Positions 40,828 to 51,689 of a stretch of 64,000 nt of DNA are shown here, one piece after another (the stretch's first letter is position 1; each line of letters starts with the position of its first letter). A program made the translations under genes and the position numbers. This DNA comes from Mariniblastus sp. (GTDB lineage Bacteria > Planctomycetota > Planctomycetia > Pirellulales > Pirellulaceae). The DNA lies in the NCBI GenBank assembly GCA_023300235.1, contig JALZWN010000125.1, positions 1 through 64,000 on the forward strand. The letters run 5' to 3'. Below the pieces are notes generated by a model that ran no database searches, was not told the origin of the DNA, and worked only from the letters and a program-made list of their open reading frames with translations.

Positions 40828-41348
40828 TCGCCGACTCCCTTGCTTGCAATCTCGCGAATCTGATCGCGAAGCTTCGATGCCTGCTCGTAGTCCTCTTGCT
40901 CAACCGCTTCCTTCATTTCCCGACGCAAACGAATCAACTCCGTCTGCGATTGCGTGTCGTAGAAACCTCGCTTGGGTTGCTTGCCGACGTGTTCATTTTC
41001 ACCATGCACGTTCTGCAACAGCGGCTCTAGCTCCTCGCTAAAGAAAACGTAATCGTGCGGACAACCTAAACGGCCGCCTTGGCGAAACTCATAAAAAGAA
41101 ATCCCGCAGATCGGACACTCACGAGAATCCAAATCCTGCATCTCTTCAGTGGCCTTACTAAGCGGATTGAGTGGGCTGACCTGCTTGCCTAGCACACTGC
41201 TCATCGCCGAAGCGTCAATCTTTTCACTGTCTTCGGTCTGCAAGTAATGCTTGGCACAATCCGGGCACAGGTGTAAAGCGAGGACGCCGTCTCCAGTCAA
41301 ATCGGTGATGTGAAACGTCGCTTGTTTGGCACACTTGTTACACTTCAT
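40824..41348 (-). CDS. mcsA: UvrB/UvrC motif-containing zinc-finger protein McsA
   Basis: MKCNKCAKQATFHIT...LHLCPDCAKHYL, CPICGISFYEFRQGGRLGCPHDY, LRREMKEAVEQEDYEQASKLRDQI. Confidence 0.92.
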   Translation of the reverse strand: MKCNKCAKQATFHITDLTGDGVLALHLCPDCAKHYLQTEDSEKIDASAMSSVLGKQVSPLNPLSKATEEMQDLDSRECPICGISFYEFRQGGRLGCPHDYVFFSEELEPLLQNVHGENEHVGKQPKRGFYDTQSQTELIRLRREMKEAVEQEDYEQASKLRDQIREIASKGVGE

Positions 41349-42070
41349 GGCGAGGGTGATTCCGGTCTAGTTGTCGGTGAGTCTAAGGCCGCAAATTCTA
41401 GCCCGCTGAGTTTTCTCGTTCAAGGTTGTTCCGCGGGACTCTCACCAAAAGAGTTCTCGCTGATTGATTTTCAATGGAGATTTTTTTGATTTAAAATTTC
41501 CATTTTTTCATTGCCCCCGGTTGCAGCTTATACGACCACCTTGGCGAAAACTGGCGTTTGTGAACATCTCCACTCTCATCTTGAGCAAACGATTCACGCT
41601 TCACGAAAATAAACAACAACGATCGCCGCACCTGTAAATTAATTTGAAACGATACTCGCAAAGGCCAAACCGCACTAACGGTTAGTAACTGAGCGTTCTT
41701 CGCGTTTTGAAAATCCACACTTTAAAAAAAACGCCCATCTTTAGTCCACTCAACCACAGCCAACCAACAATACCTGCTCACAAATCACACAAACCATTCC
41801 CCCGCTGGAACCACGAACGAACTGGAAACGCCAACAAGCAATCGTCCACGTCCGCATAACAAGATTGAGCAACCTTTGACCGGACGCTGCTAGCAGCTTC
41901 CTCCCTTAATGGCATTCGGCAAGCAAAATCACACATTGGCATTGCCCTACCCTCACGATTTTTTCTAAAGATCAACCCTCATTTGAACCTTGGGCACGAC
42001 TTGTTCGCACCCAATGATCGTTTTATTGGCGATCCAAGATTCAACGTTTGATCCCCCCTGGTCAACTACC

Positions 42071-43546
42071 ATGTATTCAGCTGCTTTCAATCAGCCAACT
42101 CGCGCTGCTCAAGCAATCGGTCTGCGCCGCTTGCTGGGCTTTATTGGCTTCTGCTTCGTGTTAATTTCACTTGGCTGCAACGCCGACCCACACTGTCGTC
42201 GTGAAACCGCATTGATGCGCGCTGAGATATTGGACATCGAAGACAAATACGCAGCGTTAAAATCCAGGTACGAATCGACGGCCCTGGCACTACATCAGTT
42301 CACCGGCGATCCGATCGATCAAACCATGTACGGTGCGACTTCGAACTACCATGACGTGATCCTGAACGAAGAAATAATCTCCGGTGGCGAAATTATTTCA
42401 GATGGCCAAATCATTACCAACGGCGGATCCTATTCAACTCAAGTTGAATCTTATTCCCCCGAAAACGTCATCTACGGAACTCCAGTCCAAAGCTACTCCG
42501 ACCACCCCGGAGTGATCATTCATGATCCCGGCACGCAACTGAACGCCCCCCAGGTATTCGCCGCCCCAACACAGAACCTTGGCCAACCCGTCCAAGAAAA
42601 CCTCATCAACGAAACTATCGACGCAGGCATTATTGATCCGACATCGGCGCCAAAATCACCGTTCACCCCCAGCCAAGAAAGCCTACCGCTCCCGAGCGAA
42701 ACACGGAACCAACGTGACGTCACCCCCAACGACTTTGAACTACAACTACCGGGACAAAACCGCCGTACCATCCCAGCAATACAAGCATCTGCGAGACTCG
42801 GCAAAAGCCACGACAACCACCGCAGCACCAGAAACCCAAACAACCCTACAGAGATCGTCGTCAATCGCTCAGTAACTTCGGGCCAAGATGTCAACGATTC
42901 TCCAGGCGACGACGGCCTAAACTTGTTACTACAAACCAAAGACGCCAGCGGCCAAATCGTACTGCAAGCCGGCGAACTGACCGTTAGCTTGATCGACCCC
43001 AAGCAACGCCAACGCGTTGGCTTCTGGCGTTTCCTAGCCGGCGAAACCGAGCTGTTCTTTGTCGACAAAAACGAAAACACCGACGGCATCCTACTGCACC
43101 TTCCATGGGATGAATCCGTTCCACGGCGAGCCCGTTTGCTGGTGCATGTAAGCTTCGTCACCGAAGACGGACGCACGCTGACAACCTCCAGCGACGTTTT
43201 GATCAAACCACCCACAGCCGACTACTCCCCTGAAGACCCAACCGTCATCAACTGGACGCAAAGTGATGCTCGTTGGGGAGACGACGGCGCCTACGTCCAC
43301 ACCGATCTCGAATCGCTAGAGGACTCCTTCCGAGTCGAAAGCAGACAGCGATCCGAAGAAGGTTGGGATCGCAACCAGGCGAACCAACGAGATAGCGATT
43401 GGCAACGAAACGGCACGTACAACCGCGGTGCAAGGTTCTCGCAATCAGAAGAGCACGAATACTCAGGCGACCGTGATCGAGATTACGATCGCGTCACCGA
43501 AGCCGCCGACAATCCCGATCAACCAAAATGGCGTCCGGTTCGATAG
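42071..43546 (+). CDS. Hypothetical lipoprotein-like secreted protein
   Basis: GFCFVLISLGCNADPHCR lipobox-like; low-complexity Ile/Gly/Ser stretch NEEIISGGEIISDGQIITNGGSY. Confidence 0.65.
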   Translation: MYSAAFNQPTRAAQAIGLRRLLGFIGFCFVLISLGCNADPHCRRETALMRAEILDIEDKYAALKSRYESTALALHQFTGDPIDQTMYGATSNYHDVILNEEIISGGEIISDGQIITNGGSYSTQVESYSPENVIYGTPVQSYSDHPGVIIHDPGTQLNAPQVFAAPTQNLGQPVQENLINETIDAGIIDPTSAPKSPFTPSQESLPLPSETRNQRDVTPNDFELQLPGQNRRTIPAIQASARLGKSHDNHRSTRNPNNPTEIVVNRSVTSGQDVNDSPGDDGLNLLLQTKDASGQIVLQAGELTVSLIDPKQRQRVGFWRFLAGETELFFVDKNENTDGILLHLPWDESVPRRARLLVHVSFVTEDGRTLTTSSDVLIKPPTADYSPEDPTVINWTQSDARWGDDGAYVHTDLESLEDSFRVESRQRSEEGWDRNQANQRDSDWQRNGTYNRGARFSQSEEHEYSGDRDRDYDRVTEAADNPDQPKWRPVR

Positions 43547-44186
43547 TCGTCCGCGAAGCAAACCGGCTTCTCACCGCCGCTACGAAATGGCCCACGCAGC
43601 GTTACGTCGCGTTGGCCTAACCAGAACTAAAAAACGTTGCGAGCGTTTTGGCGCCTGCCAAACGTCGCTTGCTTTAGACATTTGGTTCTTCCGATAATTT
43701 AGTAGCTGAGTTTAACAACGCGCCGGAAGGTGGAGGTGACAGCGCCAATCCAAACCGCACCGGTCGCTAATATTTCAGCCGCTCTTAGAACCAAACGCTG
43801 GCAATCCAGACAACGGGGCCTTTGCCCCAAGCTTCCCAGCTTTTGCTCCAACGTTCGGTCGTAAGAATTTAGAGTTGCCGAATCATTGTGGGCGCTGATA
43901 TTCAGCAGAACGCTGTCGCCTCCGCCTTCCGGATCGTCGCTAAACTGGCGGGCTGCTTTTGCAGCCAATTGAGCGAGCCAACAGCAAACGTCTCAGCGGT
44001 AGGTTATCTCGCAAGTGCATTCATCAGGCAGTGCAGGTCGAGCACTTGCGTTGCTGGCAAACCCTGAACGGCCAGCCACTAAAACCCCGGAAGCACCTGA
44101 TATTTCAACTGCAATGCAAGGGTGCCATGCTTCACGCGACCTAAAACATTGGCTGCCTCATTTCGCCCAAGACACGCTCACGCCAA

Positions 44187-45599
44187 TTAGTCCTGCTCGT
44201 TCGAGGCGATTGTTTTACGATTTTCGCTGCCAATAAACAGGGATAAACCAATCCAAGCAACCGCGATCGGAACCATCCCCCAAGCCAGCGTGGTCGTTGC
44301 CATGCCTAAAGACTCACGAGCCCCTTTATACATACTCGCTACTGCCGAATCTCCGCCGCGTCGGACAATGGTATCGATAAAACTTTTGGCCTTATAGCGA
44401 TCCTCGCGATCAATCGCCGCAAACAACACCTCTCGAGCCGGATTACAAATCCCGTACTCCGCTGACCTGCCCAACACCGCCACGACCGCCATCACGGCAA
44501 TCGTTGGTGACAAAGCGAGCGCCGCCAACCCAATCACGTAAGCCAACGGCAAAACCGCTAACGTGACGCCAAGGCCAACCTTTTTCATCATCCAACCAAC
44601 GATGACGAATTGAAACAACAACGTCACACAGGACACCGCCAAATCGACGTTGGCAAAATATTTCGTACTGGCTTCATCCGAAGCAGCTTTCTGAAGTCTT
44701 GCATGCTCGCTGTTCAACTGCTGGACTGAAAGACTACCGGCATTATCGATCAGCATCGCGTCGTACGTAGCATTTTCGTACGTGGCCTTCACAATTTCCG
44801 ATTGTTGGAAATAGACAGGCGTGGAACAGGTCGCCCAAAAAATTCCAAACAGGCTGATCGAAAACAGATACCTTGATTTGAAAACGGCAGTAAACCCTGC
44901 GAATGGATTTCCGCCAGTGGGTTTGCCGCCGACGCTTTTATTATTCTTCGTGTGAAACGCTCCAAAGCTTTTCTCCATCGACAAATAAACCAGCAAAGCG
45001 ACTACCAGCAAGACCGCTGGAATCAGCAATAAGTTTGCCACCCCGACCACCCCGACCAGCCTAGCCGCGACCTGAGAGCCGACCATCCCGCCGCACGTTC
45101 CTCCGCCGGCGATGATGCCGAAAATCCGCCGCCCTTGAGCCGTCGACAACATGTCGCCCGCGACACTCCAGAAAAACGAAATGATGAACAACCCGTAAAC
45201 ACTCACCCACACAAACAGTGCCCGGGCAACCCAAATTTGCCAAGACTCCGGAAGATGCTCTGCCAGCGATGGAAAGAGAGTCGGCCCCTTCATCCCCAGC
45301 CAAAACACGACCAAGCACGCCACAAAAAAAGCATAAATCGATGGCACCAATTTCTTCCGATGGAATTTTCCGACCAGCGCCGAATACAGCGGGATCGCAA
45401 TTAACATCACACCGAATGTCGCCGCAAACAACCAAGACAGATTCTTAATTCCGTAGGCCGCCCCGATTTGATCGCGGATGGGGCGTAGAATGTAGTAACC
45501 CAACAGCAACAAAAAGAACCACACCGCACCGTGACGCAGAATCGAACGCTCGTAATCGGTCATGTCTCCGACGAGACGCTGTTCAATGGATTCGAGCAT
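44187..45599 (-). CDS. NTP/NDP exchange transporter-like MFS-type protein (ADP/ATP translocase-like)
   Basis: AVWFFLLLLGYYILRPIRDQIGAAYGIKNLSWLFAATFGVMLIAIPLYSALVGKFHRKKLVPSIY; start MLESIEQRL inside ORF 44187-45677. Confidence 0.8.
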   Translation of the reverse strand: MLESIEQRLVGDMTDYERSILRHGAVWFFLLLLGYYILRPIRDQIGAAYGIKNLSWLFAATFGVMLIAIPLYSALVGKFHRKKLVPSIYAFFVACLVVFWLGMKGPTLFPSLAEHLPESWQIWVARALFVWVSVYGLFIISFFWSVAGDMLSTAQGRRIFGIIAGGGTCGGMVGSQVAARLVGVVGVANLLLIPAVLLVVALLVYLSMEKSFGAFHTKNNKSVGGKPTGGNPFAGFTAVFKSRYLFSISLFGIFWATCSTPVYFQQSEIVKATYENATYDAMLIDNAGSLSVQQLNSEHARLQKAASDEASTKYFANVDLAVSCVTLLFQFVIVGWMMKKVGLGVTLAVLPLAYVIGLAALALSPTIAVMAVVAVLGRSAEYGICNPAREVLFAAIDREDRYKAKSFIDTIVRRGGDSAVASMYKGARESLGMATTTLAWGMVPIAVAWIGLSLFIGSENRKTIASNEQD

Positions 45600-45813
45600 G
45601 GAAGCGGTGGGGGAGTGAGGAATAATGACGGTGCAGCATCGCCTATCATACCAATTCAAACCCACCGCGTGAGCCAAGGCGTGGCCGACAGTGCTGCCAT
45701 GGCCGACAGTGCCGACAGCCTGCCATTCGCGACACGGAATATGTCATCGACTCGGCATTGCGATAGGGACCATGCTTACGCGATCAGACATGGACGCACT
45801 CTAGAATACCAAC

Positions 45814-45847
45814 AAAAAACACCGGCTCGCTAAGCGAACCAGTGTTT
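45814..45847 (-). terminator. Terminator of the clpP operon
   Basis: Minus strand AAACACTGGTTCGC-tta-GCGAGCCGGTGTTTTTT. Confidence 0.8.
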
Positions 45848-45949
45848 GAATTCATCTTATCTAACGACTGCGGGGCATGCCTAGCACAGCCGGACCCAAG
45901 CTCTTAGCCATCAGCCCTCCAGCCTCCGGTCTAAAGCTTCCAACCTCAC

Positions 45950-46546
45950 TTACAAAGTCGTATCTGCCAAGTGCGTCACGACCTTGTCGATCAAGTTAAA
46001 CTTTCTGGCTTCTTCGGCGGTCATGAAATTGTCACGATCGGTGTTATCTTCAATCTCTTGAAGTGTCTTGCCCGTGTGCAACACCTGCAACTTGTTCAAG
46101 CGATCTTTGACTCGTCGCAATTCATTGCGGTGGATCATGATCTCTTCCGCCGTTCCCTGCATTCCAGCCAACGGTTGGTGAATCATGATGCTGGCGTTTG
46201 GCAACGCATGACGTTTGCCCGCCGCACCAGCAGTCAGCAACATCGCCCCCATCGAAGCCGCCTGCCCCATGCAATAGGTCGCCACGTCACAGCTAATGAA
46301 CTGCATCGTGTCGTAGATCGCCAAACCAGCCGTCACGCTACCGCCCGGCGAATTGATGTATAGGTGAATGTCTTTCTTGGGATCTTCCGACTGCAAGAAC
46401 AACATCTGGGCGACCAACGAGTTCGCTAGGTCAGCGGTAACTTGTTGGCCCAGAAAGATAATACGATCCTTCAACAGGCGACTGTAAATATCGTAGACGC
46501 GTTCCTCGCGGCCAGTATTGTCAACAACGTAAGGTACGATTGGCAT
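45950..46546 (-). CDS. clpP: ATP-dependent Clp protease proteolytic subunit
   Basis: [66 protein letters not shown]; start MPIVPYV. Confidence 0.97.
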   Translation of the reverse strand: MPIVPYVVDNTGREERVYDIYSRLLKDRIIFLGQQVTADLANSLVAQMLFLQSEDPKKDIHLYINSPGGSVTAGLAIYDTMQFISCDVATYCMGQAASMGAMLLTAGAAGKRHALPNASIMIHQPLAGMQGTAEEIMIHRNELRRVKDRLNKLQVLHTGKTLQEIEDNTDRDNFMTAEEARKFNLIDKVVTHLADTTL

Positions 46547-46589
46547 CGCTTGGGCTCCGAAACCGTGGTGTTTTGTATTGGTAAAAAGT

Positions 46590-46639
46590 GGCCAGCTGTA
46601 ACAGCACAACTGGCGGCCAGCTGTAACAGCACAACTGGC
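46590..46639. repeat. 25-bp perfect tandem duplication
   Basis: GGCCAGCTGTAACAGCACAACTGGC x2 between the clpP genes; each unit has a partial inverted repeat. Confidence 0.95.
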
Positions 46640-46658
46640 GAATCAAACTCCGCAACGA

Positions 46659-47366
46659 CTACTCGTCATCGTCATCGTCGTCATCATTTTTTTCGGGGGT
46701 GTCAATCACCGTGACCTCATCGACCAAGCCGTACTCTTTGGCTTGCTCGGCAGTCAAGAAGAAATCGCGATCGGTGTCTTTTGCGATTTGCTCAACCGAC
46801 TTGCCAGTGTGGCTGGCCAAAATCTCGTTCAGCACAGTGCGGTTACGCAGGATCTCTTCGGCTTGAATTTCGATATCGCTGACCTGACCGCTCACCCCAC
46901 CGTGAGGCTGGTGGATCATGACGCGAGAGTGAGGCAAGCAAAAACGTTTGCCCTTGGTACCACCGGCCAACAAGACCGCTGCGCCACTGGCGGCTTGGCC
47001 AACGCAAAAAGTTGCCACCGGGCAAGACATGAGTTGCATCACGTCGTAGATCGCCATCGTGGCCACCACGTCGCCGCCGGGAGAATTCAAGTAGAAGTTA
47101 ATCGGCTTCTTCTTGTTCTCGCTCTGCAAGTACAACAGCTTCATCACCAACTCGTTGGCGTTGCCGGTGTGGATCTGGCCCTGCAAGAAAACGATTCGAT
47201 TTTCTAGCAGCAAATCACCCAGAGTCATCTGACGCTGGCGTTGATAAGATGAAGCGGCGGAATACGAGTTCTGCAGCTGAGATAATGGGTCGTGAAATTT
47301 GGTTTCTCGCATGGGAGTGCCACCAAAGGTTGAGTCAAAAGGCTGTTGAAATGGTAAATCGCTCAA
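46659..47366 (-). CDS. clpP: ATP-dependent Clp protease proteolytic subunit (second ClpP)
   Basis: [60 protein letters not shown]; acidic tail DDDDDDDE. Confidence 0.96.
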   Translation of the reverse strand: MSDLPFQQPFDSTFGGTPMRETKFHDPLSQLQNSYSAASSYQRQRQMTLGDLLLENRIVFLQGQIHTGNANELVMKLLYLQSENKKKPINFYLNSPGGDVVATMAIYDVMQLMSCPVATFCVGQAASGAAVLLAGGTKGKRFCLPHSRVMIHQPHGGVSGQVSDIEIQAEEILRNRTVLNEILASHTGKSVEQIAKDTDRDFFLTAEQAKEYGLVDEVTVIDTPEKNDDDDDDDE

Positions 47367-47692
47367 GACGAAATCCTTAGACGCGAATGTTAGGTATGGC
47401 CCGGATATCGACCAGACCGTGTTGGAAAGTTAAAGCTATCGACATCATCTTCGATAGACAAGGCGGAATGAGCCCCAAGCCCATCTTTAACCAGTTCATC
47501 GGTGGATTCCAACGGCTAGGGACATTTTGGGCAAGCTGTCGGTAAAACCGGCCACGACGAGCGACCGCTAGCTTAAAACGATCCGCTTAGCCCTTAAAAC
47601 GTGCGAGGCTTAACCGTTTTAAGGTGGCGACCGTGCTTTTAGCCTTTTGGCCCGTCATGCGCGCAATCCAGGCTGAAAGCACCGGCACCAAT

Positions 47693-47727
47693 AAAAAAAG
47701 CTTGGCCGAAAACGACCAAGCTTTTTT
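47693..47727. terminator. Bidirectional-type terminator hairpin downstream of tig
   Basis: AAAAAAAGCTTGG...CCAAGCTTTTTT. Confidence 0.85.
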
Positions 47728-47827
47728 GTTTTTTGTATCTCACAAAACCTTGCGTGACGCATGCTTTGCTTGAAGCAGGCCTTAAACTAACGCAGGCTTT
47801 AACTAACCGACTACTTTAACTAACCGA

Positions 47828-49285
47828 CTACTTATCTTTTTCAGTGCCCGGGATCGCAGGAGCGTCGCCACCTTCGTACTTCGCTTCCGGAATGTGCGTC
47901 TTGGCTCCACCAAAGAACAAGTTAACCGAAGTCGTATCGCTGTCAGCTTCTTGCTCGTACTTGGTAGGACTGATCGTGGCGTTTTCAGTAATCATTTCGA
48001 TCACTTTACGCTCGATGATCATGTTACGCAGAGCATCCATCTGGCCGCTTCGCTCAAGTCGTGAACGAATACGACGCGGCGATTCACGTTGCTGGACGGC
48101 CAGCTTCATGATTTCGACCTCGTAATCCTGCGGAGCGTCTTCAATGTTTTCCTCTTCAGCGATTCGCTCAAGAATGAAGTGTTCTTTCAACGCGACGGCT
48201 GTCTTTTCGTGAACGTTCTTACGCAGTTCGTTTTCACGAGCCACAATCTCTGGCTGCGAGAAACCGCTTGATTGCATTTCCATGACGGCACGTTGCACTT
48301 CGCGGCTTGCCTGACGCTCAAGCAAGTCCGCAGGCAAATCCCAGTTCGCTGACTCCGTCAACGCACCACTGATTTGATCGCGGACCGTTTGGCGCTGTGA
48401 ATACTCAAGGCGTTGCTCAAGCATGTTGCGAATGGCAGTGTTTAGTTCTTCCGCGGTTCCCAGACCAACGGCAGCGGCGACTTCGTCATTTGGCATGACT
48501 TCCACGCGTTTGACGTCCAAAATCTCGAATTCGACTTCGACTTCTTTGCCACGAAGTTCTTCGTTGTCAGCAAAGTCGCTTAGTTCTACCTTGGTTTTTT
48601 TAGTGTCCCCCGCGGCGGCACCCAACAATAGCTTGTCAAAGCCTTCGATCGTACCGTCAGCAAAATCAAGCTTACTCAAAGCTTGCAAAGTGACCTCTTC
48701 ATGCGTTGCAACGGTTTCGCCGTCAAACGAAGTGGTCACGTCACAGATCGCGTGATCGCCAGCAGCAACCGGTTCCTCAACAGGCACCAAGGTCGAAAAC
48801 TGCTTCGACATCTTTGTGATGTGGTCTTCGATGTCTTTGTCTGTGAATTCGTACTCTGGTCGATCGAGCTTGAGCGACTTGTACTCTGGCAAATCGAATT
48901 CAGGACGAACCTCGATGTTGAATTCGTATTTGAAATCGCCCTCTTCAGGGATCGAGACTTGCTCGTAATCCAAATCCGGCTCACTGATCGCGGAAAAATC
49001 TTCGCTCTCGTTAACCTGAGCCAAACTGTCCATGATCAGCTGGCCTTTGACTTGGTTCGTCAATTGCTTACGAAATTTCTTTTCGACGAGCTTACGAGGC
49101 GCTTTGCCTGCACGAAAGCCAGGAATTTCAGCTTTGGGCACGAGGTCATCGAATTGCTCGGTAAAGTATCGCTCAACTTCTGCACGAGAAATTGTCACAG
49201 TGATGTGGCGACCGCAGGCGCTGGTTTCGTTGATATCAACACCCAGCTTCAACTGCTGCTTTTCGTCTTGGACTTCAGTACTCAC
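47828..49285 (-). CDS. tig: Trigger factor
   Basis: ACGRHITVTISRAEVERYFTEQFDDLVPKAEIPGFRAGKAPRKLVEKKF; PPIase middle domain and C-terminal domain. Confidence 0.95.
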   Translation of the reverse strand: MSTEVQDEKQQLKLGVDINETSACGRHITVTISRAEVERYFTEQFDDLVPKAEIPGFRAGKAPRKLVEKKFRKQLTNQVKGQLIMDSLAQVNESEDFSAISEPDLDYEQVSIPEEGDFKYEFNIEVRPEFDLPEYKSLKLDRPEYEFTDKDIEDHITKMSKQFSTLVPVEEPVAAGDHAICDVTTSFDGETVATHEEVTLQALSKLDFADGTIEGFDKLLLGAAAGDTKKTKVELSDFADNEELRGKEVEVEFEILDVKRVEVMPNDEVAAAVGLGTAEELNTAIRNMLEQRLEYSQRQTVRDQISGALTESANWDLPADLLERQASREVQRAVMEMQSSGFSQPEIVARENELRKNVHEKTAVALKEHFILERIAEEENIEDAPQDYEVEIMKLAVQQRESPRRIRSRLERSGQMDALRNMIIERKVIEMITENATISPTKYEQEADSDTTSVNLFFGGAKTHIPEAKYEGGDAPAIPGTEKDK

Positions 49286-49416
49286 GTTCGTTCCTAAATG
49301 GTCAAATATTCAAATTTGAAGGCCAGCATTGTAGCCGAACCACCAAGCATTGAAACCGATAAAAAACCACGAAAAAAACGCTCGCGGACAATACCACGAG
49401 CGTTCCAATTCAGAGA

Positions 49417-49488
49417 GCGGGTGATCGGATTCGAACCGACGACATTCACGTTGGCAACGTGACGCTCTAGCCACTGAGCTACACCCGC
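49417..49488 (-). tRNA. tRNA-Gly (anticodon GCC)
   Basis: GCGGGTGTAGCTCAGTGGCTAGAGCGTCACGTTGCCAACGTGAATGTCGTCGGTTCGAATCCGATCACCCGC; complete cloverleaf, no encoded CCA. Confidence 0.97.
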
Positions 49489-49818
49489 ATTTTCAACCGT
49501 CTAGGACTTAAAACCCCTAAACTGCGAGGTCGGATTATAAGTAACGATCCTTCCTTTGCAAGGGCTTTCTAGAACGTTATTTGCTCCAATCCACCCAAAT
49601 CGTTTGAGTATTTTCGGCAGATTTTGTAGACTAGTTCATACGACTTTGCAAGTTTTGGCAAGAAAAACCAAGTCTAACAACCAATCGCCAGTCCCTCAGT
49701 TTCTTGTCGTCTAAAAATATGATCCGCTAATCAGGCCCGCAAACACCTGATGCCACTTGTTACCAACCTCGGTTGCAGTGAAACAAGTGAAATTCCGTCT
49801 TAGTTGAAAGGCAGCGAT

Positions 49819-50781
49819 ATGCTCAACGCGAAATTAGTCATTGTTGGTGGCAAATCTAAAACCAAGGAAGTCAACCTAAAACTTCCCACCATCATCGGCC
49901 GTGGCAAAGAAGCCGACCTGACCATCCCACACGCTCTCGTCAGCCGATCACACTCGGAACTATTCGAACGAGACGGGCAACTTTGCGTCAAAGACCTGGG
50001 CTCGCTCAACGGGACTTTCGTCGACAACAAACGCATCGACACCGAACAAATTCTCTCGCCCAACCAACTATTGACCCTGGGCAACATCACTTTTCGCGCC
50101 GTTTACGAAATCGACCAGTCCGCGAAGCCTACGCTACCCAATGTCCCGCTAGATACTTTACAAACGATCTTCGTCGACCCGGTCAACACCTCGAGCTCTA
50201 GCGACTCCGAACAAACCGTTGATGCCGACCCGGTCGTCGCCCCGAACGTCGATCCAGCAATCAACCTTGATCAAGCCCCTGCTGCCCGCTCGACGATCAG
50301 CGAAATTGACTCATTCGATCCCGACGAAATTGGCTCACTAGACGACGTAGACGCCGCCGAAAAAGCAGAACCAATCGCCGACAAACCAATACAGACCCTC
50401 AACAGCAAAAAAACGATCGTCCCACCCGCTCACCTAACTTTGCGCGATCAGCCCTCCCCCAAAAAGTCGCCGGCTAAAAAAACAGCAACGCCACCTGGCA
50501 ACCAACCCGCCGCGGCCGACGCCCCAAGTAACCTTGGCCTGACTAACCTTGTCGGTGAACCTTCCATTGCCCAACTAATCCCTCTTGATGTCGATCTCGA
50601 TTTGGTAAAAAACAACGTCGCATCACCGGTAAGCTTCGTCGGAGACCTCCAAACAGGCGAAGACGCTAACTCGCCGTCGATCGTTGATGACTTTCAAATC
50701 GATCTTGACTCCGGCGGCACTCCCAGTGCACGCGTTGACGAATCGCAACTCGGCTCGTTCTTAAAAAACCTGCCCAAATAA
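49819..50781 (+). CDS. FHA domain-containing protein
   Basis: LPTIIGRGKEADLTIPHALVSRSHSELFERDGQLCVKDLGSLNGTFVDNKRI. Confidence 0.92.
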   Translation: MLNAKLVIVGGKSKTKEVNLKLPTIIGRGKEADLTIPHALVSRSHSELFERDGQLCVKDLGSLNGTFVDNKRIDTEQILSPNQLLTLGNITFRAVYEIDQSAKPTLPNVPLDTLQTIFVDPVNTSSSSDSEQTVDADPVVAPNVDPAINLDQAPAARSTISEIDSFDPDEIGSLDDVDAAEKAEPIADKPIQTLNSKKTIVPPAHLTLRDQPSPKKSPAKKTATPPGNQPAAADAPSNLGLTNLVGEPSIAQLIPLDVDLDLVKNNVASPVSFVGDLQTGEDANSPSIVDDFQIDLDSGGTPSARVDESQLGSFLKNLPK

Positions 50782-50878
50782 CACACCGCACGACAACCTT
50801 CGCAAAAACGACCTTCCCCAGCCAAACAAGCGAAGCCCCGTTCCGCCGATAGCAGACAGCACCAACCAGAAACCATTA

Positions 50879-51523
50879 ATGACGCGCAACCACGAAGTAG
50901 ACCGCCTGCTAATCCGCCAAATTCGATCAGGAGAAACCGACGCCTGGTCCGAACTGATCGCTCGTTACGAAGGACGACTACTGGCCTTTGTTAACAGCCG
51001 ACTCTCAAACCGCAGCGCCAGCGAAGACATCGTCCAAGAAGCGTTCGTTGGATTCCTGAACAGCTTGCCAAACTACGATGGCCGTCGACCGTTGGAGAGC
51101 TATTTGTTTTCCATCTGTGCCTACAAACTAACCGACCACATGCGTCGCGAAGGACGTCGCCCAAAAATCCCGCTATCGGCCGGATCCAGCGACACCAACG
51201 TGCAATGGCAACTGCCCGGACAAGACCGACCCGCCAGCAGCATCGCCCGCAGCGTCGAACGAAAAAAATTAGAAGAAGAATCGCTCACCGAAGCCATCGC
51301 CATTCAAGTAGAAAAGTGGCAGAAAAAAGCCGACTGGACAAAACTTAAATGCATCGAAATGCTAGTCGTCCGAGGCACTCCCAATAAAGTCGCCGCCGAT
51401 GAACTCGGCATCACCGAACAACAAGTCGCCAACTTCAAATTCGACTTTCTCTCTCGCTTACGTTCGCTCATCAAACGCCAAGGCCTCTCCGCCGAGGTGT
51501 TCCCAGAACTCTATGACGAGTAA
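50879..51523 (+). CDS. RNA polymerase sigma-70 family (ECF-like) sigma factor
   Basis: YEGRLLAFVNSRLSNRSASEDIVQEAFVGFLNSLPNYDGRRPLESYLFSICAYKLTDHMRREGR; HTH-like region 4. Confidence 0.9.
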   Translation: MTRNHEVDRLLIRQIRSGETDAWSELIARYEGRLLAFVNSRLSNRSASEDIVQEAFVGFLNSLPNYDGRRPLESYLFSICAYKLTDHMRREGRRPKIPLSAGSSDTNVQWQLPGQDRPASSIARSVERKKLEEESLTEAIAIQVEKWQKKADWTKLKCIEMLVVRGTPNKVAADELGITEQQVANFKFDFLSRLRSLIKRQGLSAEVFPELYDE

Positions 51524-51566
51524 GCCTCGCGATTGGCCGCAAGCCACCCACGCAACCTCTAACCAA

Positions 51567-51689
51567 TTAACCCACGATCGGATCGGCTTTGATTTCCGAA
51601 CCGACAATCGTAAGCACGAACAGAGTCGTGGCAATTCCGCCACCGAAAACAAGCACTTGAGTTAAGATCAAAAACATAGCGAACTCCAT
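51567..51689 (-). CDS. Putative small membrane protein (40 aa)
   Basis: MEFAMFLILTQVLVFGGGIATTLFVLTIVGSEIKADPIVG, mostly one hydrophobic helix. Confidence 0.35.
   Translation of the reverse strand: MEFAMFLILTQVLVFGGGIATTLFVLTIVGSEIKADPIVG

Noticed and set aside
42520-43215. 231-aa minus-strand ORF
   Set aside because: Antisense to the lipoprotein-like gene; no family signature
43699-43968. 89-aa minus-strand ORF
   Set aside because: No recognisable domain, no supporting context; left unannotated
44187-45599. NTP/NDP transporter as sign of a parasitic lifestyle
   Set aside because: MFS-type homologues of this family occur in free-living planctomycetes and related bacteria; function not inferable from sequence alone
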